A stretch of DNA of 64,000 bases from Azohydromonas aeria (GCF_009760915.1 NZ_VIDQ01000026.1:1-64000), one strand, 5' to 3'. Counted from the stretch's first letter, positions 27,761 to 36,959 are shown. The notes: generated by a model not told the origin, from the sequence alone. Numbers and translations are program-made.

Positions 27761-28429
27761 ATGAGTGGCGGTGAAGGAAGCATCGAAGAAGGCATCGAGC
27801 GCGGCGGCGAGCGGTTGATGCCGCTGGCCGAGCGCGCGCTGTGGTGGCCGGCGCGGCAGGCGCTGCTGGTGGCCGACGCGCATTTCGGCAAGGCCGCCGC
27901 GTTCCGGCAGCTGGGCGTGCCGGTGCCGCAGGGCACCACGGCGCGCAACCTGGAAGTCCTTTCAACATTGATTGAGCGCCACGGCGCGCGGCGGCTGCTG
28001 GTGCTGGGCGACTTCCTGCACTCGGCGCATGCGCACGACGCGCCGGACACGCTGGCGGCGCTGGCCGCCTGGCGCGCGGCGCACACCGACCTGGCCATCA
28101 CGCTGGTGCGCGGCAACCACGACGACCGGGCCGGCGACCCGCCGCTGTCACTGGCCATCGAGGTGGTGGACGAGCCGCTGCGCCTGGGCGGCCTGGCGCT
28201 GTGCCACCACCCGCGCGCCGTGCCCGGCGCGTACGCGCTGGCCGGGCACCTGCACCCGTGCGTGACGGTGGGCCGCGGCTTCGAGCGGCTGCGGCTGCCG
28301 TGCTTCCATTTCGGGCCGAAGGTCGGCGTGCTGCCGGCCTTTGGTGCCTTCACCGGCATGCACCCGGTGCGGCCCGCGCGCGGCGACGCGGTGTTCGCGG
28401 TGGCGGGGGAAGTGGTGCGGCGGGTGTAG
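27761..28429 (+). CDS. pdeM: PdeM-like metallophosphoesterase
   Basis: 222 aa calcineurin-like phosphoesterase. Metal-binding motifs in order: LLVADAHFGKAAAF near residue 32, LVLGDFLHSAH near 83, VRGNHDD near 117, CHHPR near 149 and AGHLHP near 161. This set matches the ligase-associated endonuclease PdeM. In many genomes PdeM lies beside an Lhr-type helicase and DNA ligase; neither is present here. It follows slmA by 21 bp and is probably cotranscribed. Confidence 0.82.
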   Translation: MSGGEGSIEEGIERGGERLMPLAERALWWPARQALLVADAHFGKAAAFRQLGVPVPQGTTARNLEVLSTLIERHGARRLLVLGDFLHSAHAHDAPDTLAALAAWRAAHTDLAITLVRGNHDDRAGDPPLSLAIEVVDEPLRLGGLALCHHPRAVPGAYALAGHLHPCVTVGRGFERLRLPCFHFGPKVGVLPAFGAFTGMHPVRPARGDAVFAVAGEVVRRV

Positions 28430-28503
28430 GCGGCGCCACCGGAGCGGGCCGCGGCCTTGCTGCGCCTTGCCCGGCGCGCCGAAGGCGGCCGGCGAGCGCT
28501 GGC

Positions 28504-28509
28504 TACACT
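28504..28509 (+). promoter_or_regulatory. -10-like box before the DUF815 gene
   Basis: TACACT in GGCTACACTGCG, 66 bp before ATG 28575. No -35 match. Confidence 0.35.
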
Positions 28510-28574
28510 GCGCAGCCCTCCCGGGGAAACCGCTTTCAGACCCGCTTTCAACTCCGTTTCACGACCCGTTCGCC

Positions 28575-29513
28575 ATGTCCAACCTCGACACCCTGATCGC
28601 GCGCGCCGAGGCGCTGCTGAACCGCCTGGAGGCCGTGCTGCCGCAGCCGCTGGGCGCGCCGGACTGGGACGCCTCGGTGGCGTTCCGCTACCGCCGCCGC
28701 CGCGGCGCGGGGGTGCTGGAGCCGGTGCGGCACGTGGCGACGATCCGGCTGTCGGATCTCAAGGAAGTCGAGCCGCAAAAGGAGCGGCTGCTGCGCAACA
28801 CGATGCAGTTCGTGGCCGGCAAGCCCGCCAACAACGCGCTGCTCACCGGCGCGCGCGGCACGGGCAAGAGCTCCCTGGTGAAGGCCTGCCTCAACGAGCT
28901 GTCGCCGCAGGGCTTGCGGCTGATCGAGGTGGACAAGGCCGACATGGTGGACCTGCCCGACTTGGTCGAGCTGATCGCCACGCGCCCCGAGCGCTTCATC
29001 GTCTATTGCGACGACCTGAGCTTCGACGAGGGCGAGCCGGGCTACAAGGCGCTGAAGTCGATCCTGGACGGCTCCGTGGCGCAGGCCAGCGACAACGTGC
29101 TGATCTACGCCACCAGCAACCGCCGCCACCTGCTGCCCGAGTACATGAAGGAGAACCTGACCTACAAGCACACCGCCGACGGCGAGGTGCATCCGGGCGA
29201 GGTGGTGGAGGAAAAGATTTCCCTCTCCGAGCGCTTCGGGCTGTGGGTCAGCTTCTACCCGTTCAGCCAGGGCGAGTACCAGGCGATCGTGGCGCAATGG
29301 CTGCGCAACCTGGAGGTGCCCGAAGACCAGATCCCGGCCGCGCAGAAGGCCTCCCTGGTCTGGGCGCTGGAGCGCGGCTCGCGCTCGGGCCGGGTCGCCT
29401 ACCAGTTCGCGCGCGACTGGGCCGGGCGCTCGCATGAGGGCGACGCGGCCGCGCCGGCACCGGCGCCGGCCGCCGGCGACGACGACGCGCCGCAGGGGCT
29501 GGACCATGTCTGA
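28575..29513 (+). CDS. DUF815 family ATPase
   Basis: 312 aa AAA-type ATPase. Walker A is LLTGARGTGKSSLVKA near residue 91; the Walker B-like FIVYCDDLSFDEGE near 142; a sensor-like IYATSNRRHLLPEYM near 177. The C-terminus (after about 285) is a flexible Ala/Pro/Asp-rich tail. Function is not established; the family is often next to argJ and mutT in Burkholderiales. Its last 8 bp overlap the Nudix gene. Confidence 0.88.
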   Translation: MSNLDTLIARAEALLNRLEAVLPQPLGAPDWDASVAFRYRRRRGAGVLEPVRHVATIRLSDLKEVEPQKERLLRNTMQFVAGKPANNALLTGARGTGKSSLVKACLNELSPQGLRLIEVDKADMVDLPDLVELIATRPERFIVYCDDLSFDEGEPGYKALKSILDGSVAQASDNVLIYATSNRRHLLPEYMKENLTYKHTADGEVHPGEVVEEKISLSERFGLWVSFYPFSQGEYQAIVAQWLRNLEVPEDQIPAAQKASLVWALERGSRSGRVAYQFARDWAGRSHEGDAAAPAPAPAAGDDDAPQGLDHV

Positions 29514-30003
29514 GGCGGCGAATGCCGGCGGCCAGGCCGTCGTGCAGGGCGCGGCGCTGAACGGGCGCACGCCGGTGGACGTGGCCGTGGGCGTGCTCAT
29601 CGAGCGCGACGCCGCGGGCAGCGAGGGGCGCTTCCTGCTCACGAGCCGGCCCGAAGGCAAGGTCTACGCCGGGCACTGGGAGTTTCCGGGCGGCAAGCTC
29701 GAAGCCGGCGAGACGGTGGAGGAGGCGCTGCGCCGGGAACTCCACGAGGAGCTGGGCATCGACATCGACGTGGGCTCGGTGCGGCGCTGGCACGAGGAAA
29801 TCTTTGATTACCCGCACGCGCTGGTGCGGCTGCACTTTTGCAAGGTGTTTGCCTGGCGCGGCGAGTTCGAGATGCGCGAGGCGCAGCAGATGGCGTGGCA
29901 GACGCTGCCGGTGCAGGTGCGGCCGGTACTGCCGGGCACCATCCCGGTGCTGCGCTGGTTCGCGCAGGAGCGCGGCCACGCCGGGCCGACCCATACCGAC
30001 TGA
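29506..30003 (+). CDS. Nudix hydrolase of the MutT type
   Basis: 165 aa. The Nudix box is complete: [18 protein letters not shown] then HEELGI (about residues 65-90). WEFPGGK preceding it is typical of 8-oxo-dGTP-cleaving MutT, which sanitises oxidised nucleotides. About 25 residues precede the domain. ATG 29506 lies inside the end of the DUF815 gene, so translation is coupled. Substrate is inferred. Confidence 0.87.
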   Translation: MSEAANAGGQAVVQGAALNGRTPVDVAVGVLIERDAAGSEGRFLLTSRPEGKVYAGHWEFPGGKLEAGETVEEALRRELHEELGIDIDVGSVRRWHEEIFDYPHALVRLHFCKVFAWRGEFEMREAQQMAWQTLPVQVRPVLPGTIPVLRWFAQERGHAGPTHTD

Positions 30004-30004
30004 G

Positions 30005-30010
30005 TACACT
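30005..30010 (+). promoter_or_regulatory. -10-like box directly before hisI
   Basis: TACACT ends 6 nt before ATG 30017. It could start a leaderless hisI mRNA inside the mutT-hisI junction. No Shine-Dalgarno and no -35 box are evident. Confidence 0.42.
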
Positions 30011-30016
30011 GAAACG

Positions 30017-30406
30017 ATGGATTGGCTGGACGAAGTGAAGTGGGATCGCGACGGCCTGGTGCCGGCGATCGCGCAGGAGGCCGGCAGCGGCGACGTGCTG
30101 ATGGTGGCGTGGATGAACCGCGAGTCCCTGGCGCTGACCCTGGAGCGCGGCGAGGCGGTGTACTGGAGCCGCTCGCGGCAGCGGCTGTGGCACAAGGGGG
30201 AGGAATCGGGCCACGTGCAGCAGGTGCACGAGATCCGCCTGGACTGCGACGCCGACGTGGTGCTGCTGAAGGTGACGCAGCGCGGGCACGAGCCCGGCAT
30301 CGCCTGCCACACCGGGCGCCATTCCTGCTTCTACCGGCGCCTGGAAGACGGCGCCTGGAGCGCCGTGGACCCGGTGCTCAAGGACCCGGAGCGCATCTAC
30401 AAATGA
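30017..30406 (+). CDS. hisI: Phosphoribosyl-AMP cyclohydrolase HisI
   Basis: Third step of histidine synthesis: opens the adenine ring of PR-AMP. 129 aa. Conserved [31 protein letters not shown] and the zinc ligands in DCDADVVLL and [11 protein letters not shown] are present. It overlaps hisE by 4 bp. The other his genes are not in this window. Confidence 0.96.
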   Translation: MDWLDEVKWDRDGLVPAIAQEAGSGDVLMVAWMNRESLALTLERGEAVYWSRSRQRLWHKGEESGHVQQVHEIRLDCDADVVLLKVTQRGHEPGIACHTGRHSCFYRRLEDGAWSAVDPVLKDPERIYK

Positions 30407-30759
30407 GCGAAGAACAACAGCAAAGCCCCTTCAACGACGCGGTGCTGGCGCGGCTGGCCGAGGTGATCGAGTCGCGGCTGCCGGCCAACGGCGGCGACCC
30501 GGCCAAGAGCTACGTCGCCAAGCTCTCGGCCAAGGGCCTGGACGCGGTGCTGAAGAAGGTGGGCGAGGAGGCGGTCGAGGTCGTGATGGCGGCCAAGGAC
30601 GGCGCCCGCGACAAGGTGATCTACGAGGTGGCGGACCTGTGGTTCCACAGCCTGGTGGCGCTGGCGCAGTTCGGGCTGCGTCCGTCGGACGTGCTGGCCG
30701 AGCTGGCGCGGCGCGAGGGGCTGTCGGGGCTGGAGGAGTTCGCCAGCCGCCCGGGCTGA
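30403..30759 (+). CDS. hisE: Phosphoribosyl-ATP pyrophosphatase HisE
   Basis: Second step of histidine synthesis: hydrolyses PR-ATP to PR-AMP. 118 aa all-helical MazG-like protein. [17 protein letters not shown] (about residues 47-63) and the following [13 protein letters not shown] carry the metal-binding Glu and Asp residues. Separate hisI and hisE genes, not the fused form of E. coli. Start overlaps the hisI stop (ATGA). Confidence 0.95.
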   Translation: MSEEQQQSPFNDAVLARLAEVIESRLPANGGDPAKSYVAKLSAKGLDAVLKKVGEEAVEVVMAAKDGARDKVIYEVADLWFHSLVALAQFGLRPSDVLAELARREGLSGLEEFASRPG

Positions 30760-30801
30760 CACGGCGCCGGGTCTCTTTCATCCATTCACAGGAGATCCGC
30801 C

Positions 30802-31200
30802 ATGGCGCTGCCGCCGGAGCTTTCACCGCAGACCGTGCCCGACTGGGAGCGCGACCGGCACCTGCGCACCGTGGGCCAGATCAGCTACGCGCTGCACGCC
30901 ATCGTGGCCGTGGGCGCGGTGCTGCCGGCCTTCCAGCCCAGCGTGCTGCTGCTGGTGGCGGCCTTCATCCTGGACCTGGTGAAGAAGGACGACGCGGCGG
31001 GCACCTGGCAGCAGTCGCACTTTCGCTGGCGCATCCGCAGCGTGCTGTGGGCCGCGGGGCTGTACCTGTTGACGTCGCCGCTGTGGCTGCTGTTCCTGGC
31101 GCCGGGCTGGGTGGCCTGGGGCGTCATTTCCATCTGGTTCCTCTACCGCGTGGTGCGTGGCTGGCTCGCCCTCAACGAGCGCCGGCCCATGCCCGACTGA
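30802..31200 (+). CDS. DUF4870-type membrane protein
   Basis: 132 aa with three or four hydrophobic helices (about residues 25-55 and 70-110) and a KKDDAAGTWQQSHFRWRIRS loop typical of the family. Position between hisE and hinT is common in Burkholderiales. Function unknown. AGGAGA lies 11 nt before the ATG. Confidence 0.8.
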   Translation: MALPPELSPQTVPDWERDRHLRTVGQISYALHAIVAVGAVLPAFQPSVLLLVAAFILDLVKKDDAAGTWQQSHFRWRIRSVLWAAGLYLLTSPLWLLFLAPGWVAWGVISIWFLYRVVRGWLALNERRPMPD

Positions 31201-31228
31201 AGACAACAAACGAAGCGACACGCCGACC

Positions 31229-31576
31229 ATGAGCACCGATCCGAACTGCATCTTCTGCAAGATCGCCGCGGGACAGATCCCGTCGAAGAAGGCCTACGAG
31301 GACGAGGAGATCCTGGCCTTCCACGACATCCAGCCCTGGGCGCCGGTGCACCTGCTGCTGGTGCCCAAGGCGCACATCGCGTCGATGGTCGAGGTCGGGC
31401 CGGAGCACGCGCCGCTGCTGGGCAGGATGATGGCGCTGGGCCCGCGGCTCATGCGCGAGCAGGGCGTGACCAACGGCTTCCGCACCATCGTCAACACCGG
31501 CGCCGACGGCGGGCAGGAGGTACCGCACCTGCACATCCACTTCATCGGCGGCCCCAGGCCGTGGAACAAGGGCTGA
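31229..31576 (+). CDS. HIT-family nucleotide hydrolase (HinT-like)
   Basis: 115 aa. The histidine triad HLHIHF is near residue 101; CIFCKIAAGQIPSKK at residues 7-21 is the typical start, and IQPWAPVHLLLVPKAHI precedes the helix. HinT hydrolyses adenosine 5'-phosphoramidates and acyl-adenylates. Start ATG 31229 fits the family N-terminus. It precedes tatABC as in related genomes. Confidence 0.92.
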   Translation: MSTDPNCIFCKIAAGQIPSKKAYEDEEILAFHDIQPWAPVHLLLVPKAHIASMVEVGPEHAPLLGRMMALGPRLMREQGVTNGFRTIVNTGADGGQEVPHLHIHFIGGPRPWNKG

Positions 31577-31650
31577 GCCGGCGGCTCCAACTGCACGCAA
31601 GCGTGATTTCAGGCAAGCCCGGGCGGGCGGGGCAGGCATGCGCCGCCGCC

Positions 31651-31656
31651 TAGAAT
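31651..31656 (+). promoter_or_regulatory. -10-like box before tatA
   Basis: TAGAAT in CGCCTAGAATCTCG, giving a leader of about 20 nt with an AAGGAG ribosome-binding site before ATG 31684. It suggests that tatABC has its own promoter. Confidence 0.45.
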
Positions 31657-31683
31657 CTCGGGATTGAACAAGGAGTTCCGGAC

Positions 31684-31917
31684 ATGGGTTCTTTCAGCAT
31701 CTGGCATTGGCTGATCGTGCTGCTGGTGGTGGTGCTGATCTTTGGCACCAAGAAGCTCAAGAATTTGGGCGGCGACCTCGGCGGCGCGGTCAAGGGTTTC
31801 AAAGACGGCATGAAGGGCGCGATGGATTCGGAGACGCCCGCGCCTCCGCAGCAGGTGACGATCAACAAGTCCACCGACCCCAACACGGTGGACGTCGAGG
31901 CCAAGACCAAGTCTTGA
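31684..31917 (+). CDS. tatA: Sec-independent translocase subunit TatA
   Basis: 77 aa. One N-terminal transmembrane helix (about residues 4-20), then [27 protein letters not shown], the conserved hinge and amphipathic helix, then a polar tail. Oligomers form the pore for folded twin-arginine substrates. Candidate substrates within the window are the DUF411 protein and the Rieske protein PetA. Confidence 0.96.
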   Translation: MGSFSIWHWLIVLLVVVLIFGTKKLKNLGGDLGGAVKGFKDGMKGAMDSETPAPPQQVTINKSTDPNTVDVEAKTKS

Positions 31918-32023
31918 GCCCCGGGCGGCGCGGCCGCGGCTCCCGTGCCTGGCGCGGGGCGCCGGCCGCGCTTCTTCTTTGTCCCCCTGCGGCGCCGCGG
32001 CGCCGCATACTGTTTTCAGCCGG

Positions 32024-32512
32024 ATGATTGATCTTGGAATCGACAAGCTGGCGCTCATCGGCGCGGTGGCGCTGATCGTCATCGGCCCGGAGAAGCTGCC
32101 GAAGGTCGCGCGCACGCTGGGCCACCTCGTGGGCAAGGCGCAGCGCTACGTGGCCGACGTCAAGGCCGAGGTCAACCGCTCCATCGAGCTCGATGAACTC
32201 AAGAAGATGAAGACGCAGTTCGAGGATGCGGCGCGCAACGTCGAACAGAACGTGAGCCAGGAACTGCACGACACCACGCGTGACCTGGAGCAGAGCTGGA
32301 AGCAGGCCACCACGGGCCTGGAAGGCGGCGCCGGCGATACCGGTTCCAGCTACGAGCCCCCGCCGCCGCAGTACCAGCATCCGCGCAAGAACTGGCGGCT
32401 CAAGCGTGGCGCCATGCCGCAGTGGTACAAGCAGCGCAACGGCGTGCGCACGCGCGCGCAGTCGGGCGCGGCACGGGTGGCGCGCTTTCGCCCGCCGCGT
32501 GCGTCCTCATGA
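32024..32512 (+). CDS. tatB: Sec-independent translocase subunit TatB
   Basis: 162 aa. N-terminal helix [27 protein letters not shown] with the conserved Glu and the GPEKLP hinge, then a long amphipathic helix (about residues 25-100) and a basic C-terminal tail. With TatC it recognises twin-arginine signals. The 106-bp gap from tatA is GC-rich without clear signals. It overlaps tatC by 4 bp. Confidence 0.95.
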   Translation: MIDLGIDKLALIGAVALIVIGPEKLPKVARTLGHLVGKAQRYVADVKAEVNRSIELDELKKMKTQFEDAARNVEQNVSQELHDTTRDLEQSWKQATTGLEGGAGDTGSSYEPPPPQYQHPRKNWRLKRGAMPQWYKQRNGVRTRAQSGAARVARFRPPRASS

Positions 32513-33312
32513 GCAGCCCGAGCCCCAACAAGGACGAACTGGAAGGCACCGAGCAGCCGTTCGTCGAACACCTGGTCGAGCTGCGCGACCGCCTGATCAA
32601 GGCGCTGCTGGCCGTGGGCATCGTCTTCGGCGTGCTGGCCCTCTATCCGGGCCCCGGCGCGCTGTACGACCTGCTGGCCCAGCCGCTGGTGGCCAACCTG
32701 CCGGAGGGCGCGACGCTGATCGCCACCAGCGTCATCTCGCCGTTCCTGGTGCCGCTCAAGATCACGATGATGGCGGCGTTCCTGATCGCGCTGCCGGTGG
32801 TGCTCTACCAGGTCTGGGCCTTCGTGGCGCCGGGCCTGTACTCGCACGAAAAGCGGCTGGTGCTGCCGCTGGTGCTGGCCAGCACGGTGCTGTTCGCCAT
32901 CGGGGTGGCGTTCTGCTACTTCTTCGTGTTCGGGCAGCTGTTCAAGTTCATCCAGAGCTTCGCGCCCAAGAGCATCACCGCGGCGCCGGACATCGAGGCC
33001 TACCTCAGCTTCGTGCTGACCATGTTCCTGGCCTTCGGCGTGGCCTTCGAGGTGCCGGTGGCGGTGGTGGTGCTGGCGCGCGTGGGCGTGGTGAGCCTGG
33101 ATCAGCTCAGGGCCTGGCGCGGCTACTTCATCGTGCTGGCCTTCGTCATCGCCGCCATCGTGACGCCGCCGGACGTGGTGTCGCAGCTGGCGCTGGCGGT
33201 GCCGATGTGCCTGCTCTACGAGCTGGGGATATGGGCGGCGAAGCTGTTCATCAAGGCCACCAAGGCGCCCGACGAGGAGGAAGCCGGCAACGGCAGCGAC
33301 AAGGCAGCCTGA
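32509..33312 (+). CDS. tatC: Sec-independent translocase subunit TatC
   Basis: 267 aa with six transmembrane helices. Family marks: [20 protein letters not shown] at residues 17-36 (signal-peptide-binding cytoplasmic N-terminus), [12 protein letters not shown] near 104, and VITP-like [11 protein letters not shown] near 219. The first loop contains SPFLVPLK. A strong bidirectional terminator follows. Confidence 0.97.
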   Translation: MSSPSPNKDELEGTEQPFVEHLVELRDRLIKALLAVGIVFGVLALYPGPGALYDLLAQPLVANLPEGATLIATSVISPFLVPLKITMMAAFLIALPVVLYQVWAFVAPGLYSHEKRLVLPLVLASTVLFAIGVAFCYFFVFGQLFKFIQSFAPKSITAAPDIEAYLSFVLTMFLAFGVAFEVPVAVVVLARVGVVSLDQLRAWRGYFIVLAFVIAAIVTPPDVVSQLALAVPMCLLYELGIWAAKLFIKATKAPDEEEAGNGSDKAA

Positions 33313-33331
33313 AGCGGTGCACTCCCCAACG

Positions 33332-33361
33332 AAAAGGCGGCCCCGACCGGGCCGCCTTTTT
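33332..33361. terminator. Bidirectional terminator between tatC and the DegS-type gene
   Basis: AAAAGGCGGCCC (33332-33343) and GGGCCGCCTTTTT (33349-33361) around CGACC. T-runs exist on both strands, so it serves the convergent tatABC and protease genes. Confidence 0.9.
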
Positions 33362-33391
33362 CATGGCCATGGGCCCTGAGCCGCTTGCGGA

Positions 33392-34576
33392 TCAGGGCTC
33401 CCGCTGGCCCGGCCTGGGCCGCTGGCCCACGGTCAGCTTGAGCTCCAGCGCCTGGTTGCCGCGCTGCACGCCGATGACGGCGTCGCTGCGCGGCTTGAGC
33501 GCGGCCACGGCGCCGAGCAGCTGCGCGGTATTGGCCACCGGCCGCTCGCCGACCTTGGTGACCACGTCGCCGGGCTTCATGCCGGCCTTGCCGGCCGGGC
33601 CGTTCTGCAGCACGCCGGAGATGAGCACGCCCTCGCGCACGGGCAGGTTGAAGCTCTGGACGAACTCGGGCGTGAGGTTCTGCGGCTCCACGCCGATCCA
33701 GCCGCGCGTGACCTGGCCGTCGCGGATGAGGCTCTCCATCACCTGGCGCGCGGTGTCGGAGGGAATGGCGAAGCCGATGCCCAGGTTGCCGCCGCTGCGC
33801 GAGAAGATGGCGGTGTTGATGCCCACGAGCTGCCCGCGCGTGTCCACCAGCGCGCCGCCGGAATTGCCGGGGTTGATGGCGGCATCGGTCTGGATGAAGT
33901 TCTCGAAGGTGTTGATGCCCAGCTGGTTGCGCCCCAGGGCGCTGACGATGCCCGAGGTCACCGTCTGCCCGACGCCGAAGGGGTTGCCGATGGCCAGCAC
34001 CACGTCGCCGACCTGCAGCGCCTCGGTGGCGCCGAAGGTGATGGCGGGCAGCCGCGGCAGGTCGATCTTGAGCACGGCCAGGTCGGTTTCGGGGTCGGCG
34101 CCCACGAGCCGCGCCTGCGCCTGGCGGCCGTCGGGGAGCTGTACCTCGATGTCGTCGGCATCGTCGATGACGTGGTTGTTGGTCAGCAGGTAGCCGGCGC
34201 TGGAGACGATCACCGCCGAGCCCAGCCCCTTTTGCTGCGGCATCGGGCCCTGGCCGTCGCGGAAGAAGAAGCGGAACCAGGGGTCTTCGCCGTGCGGATT
34301 CGGCTGCCGGCCGCCCTGGCGCGTGGCGGCGCTCTTGCGCGCCACGACGCTGGCCACCGTGGGCGCGGCCACGCGCGCCGCGGCGCTGTAGCCGGCACCG
34401 CCCGGCACCGAGGCGCCCGGCGCCGGCGGCGTGGCGCTGGCAATCGCCACGACTTCGGGCGCGACCTGGCCCGGCGCATGCTGCAGCCATTGCGGCTTGA
34501 GCGTGTTCACGACGAACAGCGCCGCGACGGCCACGGTGGTGGCCTGCGAGAAAATCAGCCAGGTTCTGCGCAGCAT
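33392..34576 (-). CDS. DegS/DegQ-type periplasmic serine endoprotease
   Basis: 394 aa. One N-terminal membrane anchor (about residues 6-24) and no obvious cleavage site, then a trypsin-like HtrA domain with His in LLTNNHVID, Asp in ETDLAVLKI and Ser in NPGNSGGALV, then a single PDZ domain. An N-terminal anchor plus one PDZ is the DegS layout; DegS starts the sigma-E envelope-stress cascade by cutting RseA. The gene next to tatC in Burkholderiales is usually annotated degQ. Start ATG 34576 is chosen because it begins directly with the anchor. Confidence 0.9.
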   Translation of the reverse strand: MLRRTWLIFSQATTVAVAALFVVNTLKPQWLQHAPGQVAPEVVAIASATPPAPGASVPGGAGYSAAARVAAPTVASVVARKSAATRQGGRQPNPHGEDPWFRFFFRDGQGPMPQQKGLGSAVIVSSAGYLLTNNHVIDDADDIEVQLPDGRQAQARLVGADPETDLAVLKIDLPRLPAITFGATEALQVGDVVLAIGNPFGVGQTVTSGIVSALGRNQLGINTFENFIQTDAAINPGNSGGALVDTRGQLVGINTAIFSRSGGNLGIGFAIPSDTARQVMESLIRDGQVTRGWIGVEPQNLTPEFVQSFNLPVREGVLISGVLQNGPAGKAGMKPGDVVTKVGERPVANTAQLLGAVAALKPRSDAVIGVQRGNQALELKLTVGQRPRPGQREP

Positions 34577-34592
34577 TGAAAGGAAGCGGGCA

Positions 34593-35345
34593 ATGGGCAG
34601 CGTGCAGCGTGCCGAGATGGAGCAATACCTGAACCAGGCACTGGCGGCGGACCGCTTCAAGGATTATGGGCCGAACGGGTTGCAGGTCGAGGGCCGGGCC
34701 GAGGTGCGCCGACTGGTGTCGGGCGTGACCGCCAGCCGCGCCCTGATCGAGGCGGCGATTGCCGACGGCGCCGACGCGATCCTGGTGCACCACGGCCTGT
34801 TCTGGCGCGGCCAGGACGGCCGGCTCACCGGCTGGCTGGCCGAGCGCGTGCGGCTGCTGATGGCGCACGGCATCAACCTCTTCGCCTTCCACCTGCCGCT
34901 GGACGCGCATGCCGAGTGGGGCAACAACGCGCAGCTCGGCCTGCAACTGGGCCTGGCGGCCGACGCGCGTTTCGGCGAGCAGGACCTGGGTTTCATCGGC
35001 GACGGCGGTGGCGTGCCGCTGCAGGCGCTGGCTCGGCGTGTCCAGGACCGGCTGGGCCGCGCGCCGCTGGTGCTGCCCGGCGACGGGCGGCCGCTGCGGC
35101 GCATCGCCTGGTGCACGGGCGGGGCGCAGGGCTGGTTCGAGGCGGCCATCGCCGCCGGCGCCGACGCCTTCCTCACCGGCGAGGTGTCGGAGCCACAGGC
35201 GCACCTGGCACGCGAGACGGGCGTGGCCTTCCTGGCCTGCGGCCACCACGCCACCGAGCGCTACGGCGCGCCGGCGCTGGCCGCGCACGTGGCCGAGCGC
35301 TTCGGCTTGCAGCACCGCTTCATCGACATCGACAACCCGGCCTGA
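34593..35345 (+). CDS. Nif3-like dinuclear metal-centre protein
   Basis: 250 aa of the NIF3/DUF34 family. Metal ligands are visible in AILVHHGLFWRG near residue 63 and FHLPLDAH near 94, then TGEVSEPQAHLARE and ACGHHATERYG near the end. Substrate not established; GTP cyclohydrolase-like activity has been proposed for relatives. Start ATG 34593 or the in-frame ATG 34617. It is divergent to the DegS-type gene with only 16 bp between start codons. Confidence 0.88.
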   Translation: MGSVQRAEMEQYLNQALAADRFKDYGPNGLQVEGRAEVRRLVSGVTASRALIEAAIADGADAILVHHGLFWRGQDGRLTGWLAERVRLLMAHGINLFAFHLPLDAHAEWGNNAQLGLQLGLAADARFGEQDLGFIGDGGGVPLQALARRVQDRLGRAPLVLPGDGRPLRRIAWCTGGAQGWFEAAIAAGADAFLTGEVSEPQAHLARETGVAFLACGHHATERYGAPALAAHVAERFGLQHRFIDIDNPA

Positions 35346-35350
35346 CACCC

Positions 35351-36400
35351 ATGCCCATCGACGACACGAGGGAGCAGCAGCCGCTGCTCGTGACCATGGG
35401 CGACGCGGCCGGCATCGGCCCGGAGATCGTGCTGCGCGCACTCATGCGCGAGGACGCGCCCGCGGCGCTGGTGCTGGGCTGCCCGCAGGCGCTGCGCCGC
35501 GCCGCGGCGCTGCTGGCGCCGGGCTCCGCCTGGCCGATCGCGGTGCTGGAGTCGCCCGCCGACTTCGCCGCCTGCCCGCCGCGCTGCATTCCGGTCTGGG
35601 CGCCGCCGGGCCTGCCCGGAGGGTTGGAGGCGCTGCCCTGGGGTCAGATCGACGAGCGCGCGGGCCGGGCGGCGGCCGCGTGCATCGAGGCCGCGGTGCG
35701 GCTGCTGCAGGCGGGCACGGGACGCGCCATCGTCACCGCGCCGATCCACAAGGAGGCGCTCTCGGCCGCCGGCGTGCCCTATCCCGGCCACACCGAGATG
35801 CTGCAGGCGCTGGCCGCGCCCGCGGGCGGCGCGGCGCCGCCGGTGCGCATGATGCTGGCCAACGAGGAGCTGCGGGTGGTGCTGGTCACCATCCACATGG
35901 CGCTGCGCCGGGCGCTGGAGGTGCTCGACTTCGACGCGGTGCTCTCGACCATCCGCATCGCGCATGGCGCCGCTGCGGCCTGGGGCCAGGCGGCGCCGCG
36001 CATCGCGGTGGCGGGCTTGAACCCGCATGCCGGCGAGGGCGGGCTGTTCGGCGACGAGGAAGTGCGCTTCATCGCGCCGGCGGTGCAGGCGGCGCGCGCG
36101 GAAGGCATCGACGCGCGCGGGCCCTACGCCCCTGACACCGTGTTCATGCGCGCGCGCCACGCGCCGCCGCGGCACCCGGGCGAGTTCGACCTGGTGGTGG
36201 CGATGACGCACGACCACGGCCTGATCCCGGTGAAGTACCTGGGCGTGGAGGAGGGCGTCAACGTCACGCTGGGGTTGCCCTTCGTGCGCACCAGCCCGGA
36301 CCACGGCACGGCCTTCGACATCGCCGGGCGCGGCGTGGCCGACGACGCCAGCCTGCGCGCGGCGCTGCGCATGGCGCTGGCGCTGAGCGCCGGCGGCTGA
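35351..36400 (+). CDS. pdxA: 4-hydroxythreonine-4-phosphate dehydrogenase PdxA
   Basis: NAD-dependent enzyme of the DXP-dependent pyridoxal phosphate pathway. 349 aa. Begins with VTMGDAAGIGPEIVLRAL (the usual GDPAG is GDAAG here). Metal ligands: His in PGHTEML near residue 154, in TIHMALRR near 183 and in MTHDHGLIPVK near 291. INPHAGE appears as LNPHAGEGG near 224. It follows the Nif3-like gene by 5 bp and is probably cotranscribed. Confidence 0.96.
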   Translation: MPIDDTREQQPLLVTMGDAAGIGPEIVLRALMREDAPAALVLGCPQALRRAAALLAPGSAWPIAVLESPADFAACPPRCIPVWAPPGLPGGLEALPWGQIDERAGRAAAACIEAAVRLLQAGTGRAIVTAPIHKEALSAAGVPYPGHTEMLQALAAPAGGAAPPVRMMLANEELRVVLVTIHMALRRALEVLDFDAVLSTIRIAHGAAAAWGQAAPRIAVAGLNPHAGEGGLFGDEEVRFIAPAVQAARAEGIDARGPYAPDTVFMRARHAPPRHPGEFDLVVAMTHDHGLIPVKYLGVEEGVNVTLGLPFVRTSPDHGTAFDIAGRGVADDASLRAALRMALALSAGG

Positions 36401-36421
36401 AGCCGGCGGCGTTCCTTCAGC
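36396..36421. terminator. Possible shared hairpin between pdxA and mscL ends
   Basis: GCTGAAG (36396-36402) and CTTCAGC (36415-36421) form a perfect 7-bp stem with a 12-nt loop across the 22-bp gap between the two convergent stops. There is no T-run, so termination is uncertain. Confidence 0.3.
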
Positions 36422-36422
36422 T

Positions 36423-36887
36423 TCAGCGCGGCGTCTCAGGCGCGGCGGGCCGCTGCAGCGCGTCGCGGATCTCGCGCAGCAGCACGATGTCCTCGGGCGC
36501 GGCGTCGGGCGTGGCGGCCGGCGGCGGGGCGGGCTCCTCGCGGCGCAGCCGGTTGATCTGCTTGACCATCAGGAAGATCACGAAGGCCAGGATCAGGAAG
36601 TTCAGCGCCACCGTGATGAAGCTGCCGTAGGCGAACAGCGGCACGCCGGCCTTGGTCAGCGCCTCGTAGGTCATGGGGCCGCTGTAGCCGGGCGGCGGGT
36701 CGCCCAGCCGGATGAAGTAGTTCGTGAAGTCCAGCCCGCCGACCAGGCGGCCGACGATGGGCATGAACAGGTCCTTGACCGCCGAGTCGACGATGCGCTG
36801 GAACGACGCGCCGATGATCACGCCGACCGCCAGGTCGACCACGTTGCCCTTCATGGCAAAGGCGCGGAACTCGGAAACGAAACTCAT
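36423..36887 (-). CDS. mscL: Large-conductance mechanosensitive channel MscL
   Basis: 154 aa homopentameric channel that opens on hypo-osmotic shock. N-terminal [29 protein letters not shown] is the highly conserved first helix; TM2 spans about residues 88-110 ([24 protein letters not shown]). The C-terminal bundle carries a Pro/Ala-rich linker. It ends 22 bp from convergent pdxA. Confidence 0.96.
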   Translation of the reverse strand: MSFVSEFRAFAMKGNVVDLAVGVIIGASFQRIVDSAVKDLFMPIVGRLVGGLDFTNYFIRLGDPPPGYSGPMTYEALTKAGVPLFAYGSFITVALNFLILAFVIFLMVKQINRLRREEPAPPPAATPDAAPEDIVLLREIRDALQRPAAPETPR

Positions 36888-36912
36888 CGGCTGGCCCTTT
36901 CTTGTTGCCCAC

Positions 36913-36918
36913 GTTGTA
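36913..36918 (-). promoter_or_regulatory. -10-like box of mscL
   Basis: TACAAC on the minus strand, 25 bp before the mscL start, giving a short leader with AAAGGG as ribosome-binding site. Confidence 0.4.
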
Positions 36919-36959
36919 GCGCCGGGGCGACGCCCGGCGGCAGGGAGTTTGGCCCGGGG

